Origin: Caballeronia sordidicola
GTDB taxonomy: Bacteria > Pseudomonadota > Gammaproteobacteria > Burkholderiales > Burkholderiaceae
Direction of reading: 5' to 3'
Assembly: GCF_002220365.1 (NCBI RefSeq)
Contig: NZ_MTHB01000050.1
Span: forward strand, 1 to 64,000
DNA: 64,000 nt
The notes beneath the pieces are model-generated. The model was not told the DNA's origin. It saw nothing but the letters and a program-made list of their open reading frames with translations, and ran no database searches. Every line of letters starts with the position of its first letter. The first letter of the stretch is position 1. Made by a program: the position numbers and the translations under genes. Below, in pieces: positions 19,063 to 26,502 of the stretch.

Positions 19063-19077
19063 CACTAATGATTAGTG
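19063..19077 (+). promoter_or_regulatory. palindromic OhrR operator upstream of ohr
   Basis: CACTAATGATTAGTG is a perfect 7-1-7 inverted repeat about 100 bp before the ohr start, in an AT-rich stretch between ohrR and ohr. OhrR-type MarR repressors bind such inverted repeats; assignment to OhrR is inferred from adjacency. Confidence 0.68.
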
Positions 19078-19173
19078 CGATATATTTATTTCCGTTGACA
19101 CCGTGTGACTGAACTTAGACCTGCAGTACCCTCTTTCTGCCGCCGAGCGGCAACCATTGAACAGGAGAACATC

Positions 19174-19593
19174 ATGAGCATCCTTTACACAGCAACCGCG
19201 ACGAGCACGGGTGGCCGCGACGGCCGGGCAGTATCGTCGGATGAAAACCTGGATGTGAAATTGAGCGCGCCAAAGGAATTGGGCGGCTCGGGCGCAGCCG
19301 GCACGAACCCGGAACAACTGTTTGCCGCTGGCTATTCGGCCTGTTTCCTAAGCGCGATGAAGTTTGTCGCTGGACAGGAAAAGAAAACCATCCCCGCTGA
19401 CACAACCGTCACCGCCGACGTAGGCGTGGGCCCGAACGACAAGGGTGGCTTTGCACTGGACGTCGAGTTGCGTGTTTCACTGCCGGGACTGGATGCGGCT
19501 GAAGCGCAAAAGCTGGTAGAAACGGCTCATCAGGTGTGCCCGTACTCGAACGCGACGCGCAATAACGTTGACGTACGCGTCAAGCTGGTCTAA
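19174..19593 (+). CDS. ohr: organic hydroperoxide resistance protein (thiol peroxidase)
   Basis: Reduces organic and fatty-acid hydroperoxides using lipoyl-protein thiols. At 139 residues it has the usual size. The catalytic Cys57 (YSACF) and resolving Cys (HQVCPYSNATR) are both present, with conserved Arg18 and Glu47 nearby. The start at 19174 follows ACAGGAGAACATC. A terminator follows. Confidence 0.95.
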   Translation: MSILYTATATSTGGRDGRAVSSDENLDVKLSAPKELGGSGAAGTNPEQLFAAGYSACFLSAMKFVAGQEKKTIPADTTVTADVGVGPNDKGGFALDVELRVSLPGLDAAEAQKLVETAHQVCPYSNATRNNVDVRVKLV

Positions 19594-19660
19594 GCGCAAT
19601 GCACGGGCGTTGGCGCGGCGCAAAGTCCGCGCCCATCGCTCGCAGCAATCGCCAGACGCA

Positions 19661-19692
19661 AAAATGCCGACCTTCGTGGCCGGCATTTTTTT
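19661..19692 (+). terminator. rho-independent terminator after ohr
   Basis: AAATGCCG pairs with CGGCATTT around a CC..TTCG..GG inner loop and runs into a T tract. Confidence 0.85.
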
Positions 19693-19752
19693 GCTTCGAC
19701 AACGCTGTTTTCAGCGTGACGAATCCTGCTTGTCCTTCTACCGACTATCGAA

Positions 19753-19926
19753 TTACTGCGCGAGCCACGAGGGATGACGCGACGTTGCGCGACGATCCAG
19801 CTTCTGCATGCGGTACTCGAGGTCGTAAATGTCAGTGGCTTCGGCCAGATAAGCGTCGTTACGCTCCTTGTCACGCTGGTCGGCAGATTTGGTCAGAAAC
19901 AGGAAGAGGCGGCTGAGCAGATACAT
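19753..19926 (-). CDS. small DUF3563-family protein
   Basis: A 57-residue protein: MYLLSRLFLFLTKSADQRDK at the N-terminus, then AYLAEATDIYDLEYRMQKLD, the signature of DUF3563 proteins widespread in Burkholderia relatives. Function unknown. The protein is predicted soluble with a hydrophobic first helix and a charged tail. GAGG lies eight bases before the ATG. Its upstream region carries two palindromes, so it is probably regulated. Confidence 0.85.
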   Translation of the reverse strand: MYLLSRLFLFLTKSADQRDKERNDAYLAEATDIYDLEYRMQKLDRRATSRHPSWLAQ

Positions 19927-19947
19927 GGTGAACCTCGCTTGATTGAT

Positions 19948-19993
19948 TAGGGTAATTACCTAGTGCTTTGAACGAAGTATAGGGTAATCCCTA
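19948..19993 (-). promoter_or_regulatory. paired palindromes at the DUF3563 promoter
   Basis: Two related inverted repeats, TAGGGTAATTACCTA (19948-19962, containing GGTAATTACC) and TAGGGTAATCCCTA (19980-19993), start 32 bp apart, about three helical turns. On the minus strand a TATACT -10 candidate (19981-19976) touches the upstream palindrome, and the other palindrome lies between it and the start codon. This is a typical repressor-operator layout; the regulator is unknown. Confidence 0.6.
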
Positions 19994-20057
19994 AGCAAAT
20001 GCTAGCGCTCAAAAAAGAATCTCACTGATACGAAAGACTTTTTTACAACACTCGAGG

Positions 20058-21194
20058 CTAAACCAGCGTCTCGACACCCACGGGAGATTGCACGCGGCGC
20101 TGGTATTTGAAGAATTCCCACAGCATGGCCGAGGCATCCGGGCCCTTGGATGAATGGAACTGCACGGTGTCGTCGCCGCCGCTCCAGGCATGGCCCAATC
20201 CCCGCACAACGCACGTCTTGATGACTCGCCGCCCGCCTTTGACGTAGTCCGTCACAGTGCAGTCGGCTTGAATTTCCTCGCGGCGTTCGCCGTTGCGCCA
20301 GGTGCCGTTTGCGTCGATGAAACGGTTCAGCCGCAGGAATTCCGTTGTCAGTTGCTCGGCATTGGTCTTCGATACGACCGAATCCAGCTCGCCGTGCACG
20401 ATGATGGCCGGCATGCCGGGGTAATGCGCCACGTCGACTGCGGCGTCGATCAAGCCGACAGGGTCGCGGCGGCTGCCGCGCCGCATGGCATCCATTGCAC
20501 CGATCGCGGAGTTTGCATCGCCGAAAACCACGCCTGAGTGCAATCCGACAGCCGCGAACAGCGACGGGTATGTGACGGCGAGCATGGCTGCCAGCCCCGC
20601 GCCGGCCGACATGCCTGCCAAATAGATACGTTCGGAGTCGAAATGGTGAAGCGCAACCATCTCGCGCACCAGTGAGACGACCGCCGCCGCTTCACCTCCG
20701 CCGGAATTGGCGGAATCTTCGTACCAGTGCCAGCAGCGGTGGACGTGCGCGGTTTTCGATTGCTCGGGATACAGCACGGCAAATCCAAAACGGTCCGCCA
20801 GCAAATTGATGCGCGTGCCCTGCGCAAACTCGTCAGCCGATTGCTGGCAGCCATGCATCATCACGACCAGAGGCATGTCCGTGAGGGATGCGCCGGACGG
20901 CAGATACAACGCGTACGCCAGGTGATTGACGAACCGGCCCGCTGCTGGCGGGGCCGAATGGAACGACCGGCTCCATTTCCCCACTGCCCAGGCCGAGGCG
21001 CGCGGCCTTACCCGCGACTCGCGGGTGACGCGCGATTTGCCCGAAATTTTCGGTTTCGTTACAGCCGGTTTGGCCGCCTTGGCGCGAACAGGCAGCGCCG
21101 GGGCGCGCGTTTTCGGCGCTCGGAGCGGAGCGATCTGAGTTGCTACAAGGCGTTTCAAGCCTCGTAGCCAGAGTTTTGTCAGGCTTTTTGGCAT
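20058..21194 (-). CDS. PHB-depolymerase-family esterase
   Basis: A 378-residue alpha/beta hydrolase of the extracellular short-chain PHA depolymerase/esterase family. Motifs: MHGCQQSADEFA (oxyanion region), the lipase box GMSAGAGLA with the nucleophilic Ser, HGELDSVV with the Asp, and GLGHAWSGGD with the His. The first ~85 residues are basic, Ala/Pro/Lys-rich and poorly conserved, without a clear Sec signal. The MPKSLTKLWLRGLKRL start (21194) is preferred over an upstream ATG at 21272, although no Shine-Dalgarno is evident. It may act on polyhydroxybutyrate oligomers or other esters. Confidence 0.82.
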   Translation of the reverse strand: MPKSLTKLWLRGLKRLVATQIAPLRAPKTRAPALPVRAKAAKPAVTKPKISGKSRVTRESRVRPRASAWAVGKWSRSFHSAPPAAGRFVNHLAYALYLPSGASLTDMPLVVMMHGCQQSADEFAQGTRINLLADRFGFAVLYPEQSKTAHVHRCWHWYEDSANSGGGEAAAVVSLVREMVALHHFDSERIYLAGMSAGAGLAAMLAVTYPSLFAAVGLHSGVVFGDANSAIGAMDAMRRGSRRDPVGLIDAAVDVAHYPGMPAIIVHGELDSVVSKTNAEQLTTEFLRLNRFIDANGTWRNGERREEIQADCTVTDYVKGGRRVIKTCVVRGLGHAWSGGDDTVQFHSSKGPDASAMLWEFFKYQRRVQSPVGVETLV

Positions 21195-21460
21195 CGAATT
21201 AAGGGTCCGCACAGAAGAATGGATCGCCAAAATCTTGGAAAATGACGAATGTTGTGCAGTGCACAATAGCATTTATTCCGGCACCGTGCGCGCACCACAG
21301 AATTTCACATTGCGTCACGTTGCAGACATGTACGCGGCTGATACCGTACGTTGTAGTAACTTTTGTCCAATCGGGCGTTATTTTTAGATTCCCTCTAAAA
21401 AGTCGGAGCCCGCTTGGCAGGTATACTGCTAGCTTCCCCCGCTCTGCAGAATCAATCTTC

Positions 21461-22156
21461 ATGCCTGACTTGCCGCTTTCGCTTTGGCTCTCCATTACTT
21501 CGCTCGGCAGCGTCGGCGTGATGATTCCACTCGCGCTCGCGGTGGCCGCATGGCTGGCGCTTGGTTATCCATGGCGATACGCCGCGTGCTGGCTCGCTGT
21601 GCTCGGTGCTGCCAGTGGACTCGTGACTTTGACGAAAATCGCGTTCATGGGATGGGGTGTCGGGGTGCGCGACCTGGATTTCACCGGAATCAGTGGTCAT
21701 GCCATGGTGTCGTCGGCGGTATTGCCGGTGGCGTTATTTGTCGCGTGTTTGCCGGGGCGTCGGTGGGTGCGCGCTTTGGGGGTGTCGGCGGGGGTGCTGA
21801 TCGGAATCGTGGTCGGCGTGTCGCGGATCTTGCTCAATGCCCATTCGGTGTCGGAAGTGGTGACAGGATGCGGGCTCGGCGCGCTTGCCGCGTTGGTGTT
21901 CGTGACCTTCGCCTGGCGCGCGGAACCCGGCAAGTTGTCGGGGGCACCGGTTGCGGTGAGTCTTGCAATGGTGGCTATCACGCTGCATGGGATTTCGGTA
22001 CCCACGCAGCGCTGGATCACGGATATCGCCCTGCATTTGTCTGGCCGCGAGCAGCCTTATATTCGCGCTCGATGGAAAGCGGGTCGCTACGACAAGCCTG
22101 TTGCACGGCCGGCGCAACATCTGGATGTGCGGTATTCAGGAACATCGGAATCGTAA
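21461..22156 (+). CDS. PAP2-family membrane phosphatase
   Basis: A 231-residue multi-pass membrane protein. PAP2 phosphatase motifs are visible: K-x-R region ending GVGVRDL, SGHAMVSSAVLPVALF (motif 2 His) and SRILLNAHSVSEVVTG (motif 3 Arg and His). Several hydrophobic helices surround them, placing the active site at the membrane face. Likely substrates are undecaprenyl pyrophosphate or phosphatidic acid, by family. It is divergent from the esterase; the 266-bp gap holds no clear promoter consensus. Confidence 0.82.
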   Translation: MPDLPLSLWLSITSLGSVGVMIPLALAVAAWLALGYPWRYAACWLAVLGAASGLVTLTKIAFMGWGVGVRDLDFTGISGHAMVSSAVLPVALFVACLPGRRWVRALGVSAGVLIGIVVGVSRILLNAHSVSEVVTGCGLGALAALVFVTFAWRAEPGKLSGAPVAVSLAMVAITLHGISVPTQRWITDIALHLSGREQPYIRARWKAGRYDKPVARPAQHLDVRYSGTSES

Positions 22157-22295
22157 AGAGGCTTTCGCTCGCGCTGTTTGAAGGGATCGTTGCTGGCGCT
22201 TGGGGATCTTGTGCCCAGGTCCATGGCAGCGTGAGAGTCAACGGTCACGTTTCAATGCAATCGAGCACTGCCAAACAGTGCGAATGAACCGCCTG

Positions 22296-22320
22296 TCGTT
22301 ATAACCTCAAATATATTACG
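22296..22320 (+). promoter_or_regulatory. candidate ModE operator before modA
   Basis: TCGTTATAAC, six bases, then TATATTACGT form an imperfect inverted repeat directly before the modA remnant. It resembles the known ModE box (CGnTATA...TATAACG). The match is by eye and not scored. Confidence 0.5.
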
Positions 22321-22930
22321 TGCGCTTTGTATTCCACTCGACCCGTCCATTGTTCAATCTCAAACACTCGCTGATCGCCGCTGTCTTCACGTTCACGCTG
22401 CAATCCGCCGCCCATGCCGATGAAATCGTCGTCTGCGCCGCAGCAAGCCTGACCAATGCGTTCAAAGCCATCGGCGAAGCTTATGAGAGAGAGAGCATCC
22501 AGGCACGAAAGTCCTGATGAACTTCGGCGCCTCCGACGTATTGATGCAGCAAATCGTAAAGGGCGCACCCGCCGATGTGTTCGCCTCAGCCGATCAAAAA
22601 GCCATGGACAAGGTCATCGACGAAAAGGTCATCGCCACAGGCTCGCGTCGCGACTTTGCTGCGAACTCGCTCGTACTGATCGTTTAGAAAGACAGCACGT
22701 TTGTGCCCGCCAGCGTCAAGGATCTCACCGCTGCCAGCGTGAAACGCGTGGCTTACGGCGATCCCGCATCGGTGCCGGTCGGCCGCTATACCGAAGGCGC
22801 GCTCAAGCAAGCCGGTGTATGGAACGCAGTCAGCGCCAAGGGCGTGCTCGCGGCCAACGTGCGTCAAAGCCTGGACTACGTAGCGCGCGGCGAAGCGGAC
22901 GCCGGCTTCGTATTCGGCACTGACGCAGCC
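22320..22930 (+). pseudogene. modA: modA pseudogene (molybdate-binding protein)
   Basis: Remnant of the periplasmic molybdate-binding protein of the ModABC transporter. A signal peptide and VVCAAASLTNAFKAIGEAYE are read first; then an 11-base GA run (expected 9) shifts the frame. The second frame continues VLMNFGASDVLMQQIVKGAP and ADVFASADQKAMD, meets an in-frame TAG at 22685-22687, and resumes with VAYGDPASVPVGRYTEGALK and GEADAGFVFGTDAA. The C-terminal part is missing: the sequence passes straight into modB. Three independent lesions show it is non-functional. Confidence 0.92.
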
Positions 22931-23453
22931 GCTGGTCATGCCGCCCACCGTGCTCGGTTATTACCTGCTCGTGTTACTAGGCCGGCGCGGCGTGATCGGG
23001 GCGTGGCTCGACAAGTTCGACATCCAGTTGGTGTTCACCTGGCAAAGCGCGGTGATCGCGCCCGCCGTGGTCGCATTTCCGCTCGTGCTTAAGTCGGCGC
23101 GTACCGCATTTAAAACCGTCGATCCGCAATTCGAGCGCGCCGCACGCACGCTCGGCGTCAATGAAGCCGCCGTGTTCTTTCGCGTGACGCTGCCGCTCGC
23201 CGCACGCGGCATCCTGGCCGGCGCACTGCTCGCGTTCGCGCGGGCGCTGGGGGAGTTCGGCGCCACGCTGATGATCTCGGGGAACTTGCCAGGCCGGACG
23301 CCGACGCTCTCGGTCGCCGTCTATGCAGCAGTCCAGGCCGGCGACGACAGCACCGCAAACATCCTCGTGATCGTGACCTCGGTCACCTGCGTGGTCATCC
23401 TGCTCGCAGCCGGACGGCTCCTGCCGCAGCGCTCAACAGCATCGGTGCGGTAA
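22926..23453 (+). pseudogene. modB: modB pseudogene (molybdate permease), N-terminus deleted
   Basis: The remnant starts inside the protein at LVMPPTVLGYYLLVLLGRRG and continues through the permease EAA-type loop (FERAARTLGVNEAAVFFRVTLPL) to the natural C-terminus. The first ~50-60 residues, including the first membrane segment, are lost in the deletion that fused it to modA. An ATG at 22938 keeps the rest open, but without ModA, ModC and the first helix it should not transport. Confidence 0.9.
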
Positions 23454-23464
23454 ACATAGCCGCC

Positions 23465-23922
23465 ATGACCGCCCTTACCGCCCTTACCGCCCGCCTGCGC
23501 AAGCATTTCAATCACGCCCGAGCGCGGCTGGTGGAATCCGTCGAAACACGTTGCGCACGCCGATGTGGACTACTCGTTGAACGCGTTCGATCTGATCCAG
23601 GTTGCGCGACAGTTTCCGGCGCAATTATCGGGCGGCCAAAAGCAAGGTGTTGCGTTGGCGCGCGCTGGTCCCGCATCCGCAATTGTTGTTGCTCGACGAA
23701 CCGTTCTCAGCGCTCGACATGACCTTGCGCCAGCGCATGCGCCAGGAACTGGCCGACCTTCAAAGCCGCCTGGATATTCCCATGGTGCTCATCACGCACG
23801 ATCTCGACGACGTCGCCATGTTCGGCGACCAGGTCGTAAGTTTGCGCGAAGGCATCGTGCATCCGGGCGATGCCCTCGACGCCCTCAGTCGGTCACGCCG
23901 AGAATCACGCTCGACGCCTTGA
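23465..23922 (+). pseudogene. modC: modC pseudogene (molybdate ABC ATPase)
   Basis: The start MTALTALTARLRKHF is followed by loss of the Walker A region. The ABC signature survives as FPAQLSGGQKQGVALARA; a 2-base loss in a GC run (ggcgcgcgctg, expected one GC more) shifts the frame before LVPHPQLLLLDEPFSALD (Walker B) and VLITHDLDDVAMFGDQV (H-loop). The C-terminal regulatory domain is absent; the end overlaps modE on the other strand by ~38 bp. A 9-bp tandem repeat (accgccctt) lies at its start. Confidence 0.92.
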
Positions 23923-24727
23923 ACGCCGCGATAGCAGCCTGACCTTGCACGAGGCCGAGCGTTGTCACGCTCTCGTTGGTGATGACGGCCGTGACGGTGG
24001 TGGCGTCGTCCAGTGCGAGAGAAACCTCCGCGTTCACCGCGCCCGGCGTCACGCTCGACACCTTGCCGCGCAACTGGTTTCGCGCCGAGACCCGCATGGG
24101 TCCGGAAGACCCTTCGGCGTCATCGACCATCAGCATGACCCATGACGCCTTCACGAGCGCGAACGCCTCAACGCCCTCCTTGAGACCAAGCGACTCGGTA
24201 CTTTCGTGCGTGACTACGGCGACGATCGATTGGCCTGCGGACAACCTGAGTTCGACTTCATCATTGACGGAACCGCGTGTGACCTGACTAACCGTGCCAA
24301 ACAGTTGGTTGCGAGCACTTGTTTTCATACCGATTCGTCCAATAAGCCGCCAGTCCTGCACGAAACCTTCAATCGCCGCACCCGCGCGCTCCAGAAACGC
24401 CTGATGCTCCCGTTCGATCACCCGATAGGTGTCGATCAGTCTCAGCGCCTTCGCCGTCAGCGTGGTCCCGCCACCGCCCTTGCCACCCGTGGCACGCACG
24501 ACGAGCGTGGTACCGGCGAGGTTGTTCATGGTGTCGATGGCGTCCCACGCCGCTTTGTAACTCATGCCGACTGCTTTGGCCGCGCCCGTGATCGAACCGG
24601 TCTGCTGGATGGCGGCGAGCAACGCGATGCGTGCCGCGCCACCGAGCGTGGCCTCCCCGCTACGAAGCCAGACTGCCCCGCCCACTTCGATGGCATCGTG
24701 CGGTGTACTACGGGATTCGTCGGTCAT
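23885..24727 (-). CDS. modE: ModE-family molybdate-responsive regulator
   Basis: A 280-residue two-part regulator. The N-terminal winged-helix domain shows ILLAAIQQTG-like and ITGAAKAVGMSYKAAWDAID motifs, with the typical GGKGGGGTTLT loop. The C-terminal half holds two TOBE/Mop domains (both containing SARNQL) that bind molybdate. The gene looks intact although its normal target operon modABC, convergent and overlapping, is decayed. It may therefore control other molybdoenzyme genes or be a relic. Start at 24727 (MTDESRS) is chosen; a longer frame to 24808 runs through a tandem repeat. Confidence 0.9.
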   Translation of the reverse strand: MTDESRSTPHDAIEVGGAVWLRSGEATLGGAARIALLAAIQQTGSITGAAKAVGMSYKAAWDAIDTMNNLAGTTLVVRATGGKGGGGTTLTAKALRLIDTYRVIEREHQAFLERAGAAIEGFVQDWRLIGRIGMKTSARNQLFGTVSQVTRGSVNDEVELRLSAGQSIVAVVTHESTESLGLKEGVEAFALVKASWVMLMVDDAEGSSGPMRVSARNQLRGKVSSVTPGAVNAEVSLALDDATTVTAVITNESVTTLGLVQGQAAIAAFKASSVILGVTD

Positions 24728-24769
24728 GGGGCGAGAGCCGAGTCGAGTGATAAGAGAGTGCGGCCATTG

Positions 24770-24798
24770 TATCGATGCGTATCGATGCGTATCGATGC
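24770..24798. repeat. 10-bp tandem repeat (tatcgatgcg x ~3)
   Basis: Nearly three perfect copies in the short gap between the modE start and the CHAD gene stop. It lies upstream of modE and might influence its promoter. Confidence 0.88.
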
Positions 24799-24804
24799 AT
24801 TCAT

Positions 24805-26286
24805 TCACTTGATCCGCGGCGGTTTTATCTTGCGCAGAATGCGCTCGCCTTCCATGGCGCTCATCCGCTGCGCGTTGACGGCAAAACCCTTCGCCAAACC
24901 CTTCTGGAACTCGCCGGCTTCTTCCAGATCGGCCAGCCGTTGAGCGGCGACGGCCGCATCGTTGCCTTCGCCCAGAACACTTTGCAGATTCCCCAATGCC
25001 TCTTCAACTTGCTTGCGGGTTTTCCGGGTTAGCAGCGAGCGTAAAAATTCGAGCGCGTAACGCAAGCGCTTGGCGTGAATCCGCACTTTGTGTCGCGTGG
25101 GGGCATCGAGCGTGGTGAGTTCCGGCGCACGCTCGATCTTCCGATAATGCTTCGTGATGCGCTTCTGCGCATAGGCCGCGAGCGTCTGGTCCGCCTGGTG
25201 CGGGGGCGCTTCGAGCGCGCTGAACCACTCGACAAACGACAGCGCGAGAAGCGCGTAGCGCGGCGAATTCATCGCGTCCTGCAGACGCTGGCGGGCGGCG
25301 ATGCGCTTGCTATCGGCCGCGCTTTGCGTCGGTTTCCACGCGTCCTTGTGCTCGGGATCATCCGCTGCCGCGTAGGCGACAAGCGTGGTCTCGGTGAAAA
25401 CGTCCCAGTCGCGGGCATCGCCCAGCAAGTCGCCGAACCATTTCAGATCGGGCGCGACCTGGGTAGTCCATGTGTCGTCGATCCATTCGGGGAAAAGCTT
25501 GATCGCCGTCTTCAACCGGCGCTGCGCGACACGCAATTGGTGCACGTGTTCCACCTCAAGGCCGTTGCGGGACGCAGCGTCGTTGCCGAACCACTGCGCC
25601 GCAACCGACTTGCCGATCGCGACGAATGCATCGGTTGGACTGGCGTTTTTGGGCAACTTCAGCTTGCTGGCCTTGACCGGCTCGCGCAAGGCGTTGTCGA
25701 TAGCAATTGGCACGATCAGGAATGGCAGCGTCGCTGCAATCTCATGCGCCGTCGCGAATAGCGCCTCGCGTTCGTCGGGGGCCGCCGTCAGCGTCAGCTT
25801 GGCCGGGCGATCCGGGTCAAGCCGCAGCGTGGCGCGCACGTGCACACCAGTATCCATCTCGCCAGGCGTATCCCACTCGACGATCGCCGTCTCGCTGGCC
25901 TCGCTCAATGTAAAGCTGGCATCGCCGAGCAGCGTCTTCAGATCCGCCAGCGCTGCCTCCGACTTGATCCAGGCATGCAGCGTGTCAAACGGCCCCGCCT
26001 CGGTTTCCATTCGCCGGACCAACGGCCAGTCAAGGTGCATTGCCACGAAAACCCGATGGTCATCGTGTGTCTCGATCCCAAGTTCCCATTCAGCTCCCCA
26101 CTCATCTCCCCGCTCATCTCCCCGCTCATTTTCCCGCTCAGCCAGATCCGTCCCGGCTTTTTGCGATCGCAGCACGAAATCCGTCCGGCGCGCCGTAGCG
26201 AACCGGCTCAGTCGCGCCAGCGCTTCGTCTGGCGAGCCGTTCAGCGCATCCAGAGAAACCATCCTCAACTCGACGAGTTGCAACAT
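24805..26286 (-). CDS. CHAD-domain protein with CYTH-like N-terminal half
   Basis: A 493-residue protein. The C-terminal ~280 residues form a CHAD domain: VHQLRVAQRRLKTAIKLFPE and KVRIHAKRLRYALEFLRSLL carry the conserved His and basic residues that bind polyphosphate. The N-terminal half is beta-rich and resembles a CYTH triphosphatase domain only loosely, and is interrupted by a charged tandem repeat (NERGDERGDEWG). CHAD proteins associate with inorganic polyphosphate; the divergent Pit phosphate transporter next door fits a phosphate role. The ATG at 26286 follows GGGGAAGTT. Confidence 0.83.
   Translation of the reverse strand: MLQLVELRMVSLDALNGSPDEALARLSRFATARRTDFVLRSQKAGTDLAERENERGDERGDEWGAEWELGIETHDDHRVFVAMHLDWPLVRRMETEAGPFDTLHAWIKSEAALADLKTLLGDASFTLSEASETAIVEWDTPGEMDTGVHVRATLRLDPDRPAKLTLTAAPDEREALFATAHEIAATLPFLIVPIAIDNALREPVKASKLKLPKNASPTDAFVAIGKSVAAQWFGNDAASRNGLEVEHVHQLRVAQRRLKTAIKLFPEWIDDTWTTQVAPDLKWFGDLLGDARDWDVFTETTLVAYAAADDPEHKDAWKPTQSAADSKRIAARQRLQDAMNSPRYALLALSFVEWFSALEAPPHQADQTLAAYAQKRITKHYRKIERAPELTTLDAPTRHKVRIHAKRLRYALEFLRSLLTRKTRKQVEEALGNLQSVLGEGNDAAVAAQRLADLEEAGEFQKGLAKGFAVNAQRMSAMEGERILRKIKPPRIK
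26101..26136. repeat. in-frame 12-bp tandem repeat inside the CHAD gene
   Basis: Three copies of ctcatctccccg (the third diverged) encode repeated acidic/basic residues (ERGD-type tetrapeptides) near the N-terminus. The 12-bp unit keeps the frame. Confidence 0.85.
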
Positions 26287-26502
26287 AACTTCCCCATCAT
26301 GAGCGGGTGTCCTTGCCGGGCAGCAAGGCGCACGCCGCACCTTCAGATCAGACGAATTTCAATCCTGTCACGTGTCATCAAGCCGACATAAAGCCTGTGC
26401 AAACATGGACGACGCCATTGCCAGAAGCAACGCCTTGCCGGTGTCTCCTTACACCTGAATCCCCTTCCGTACACGCGCAGCCTCTAGACCAAAGGACGTT
26501 CC

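Noticed and set aside
22938..23453. modB remnant as an intact permease gene
   Set aside because: It stays open from an internal ATG, but the first membrane segment is missing and it is fused out of frame to modA.
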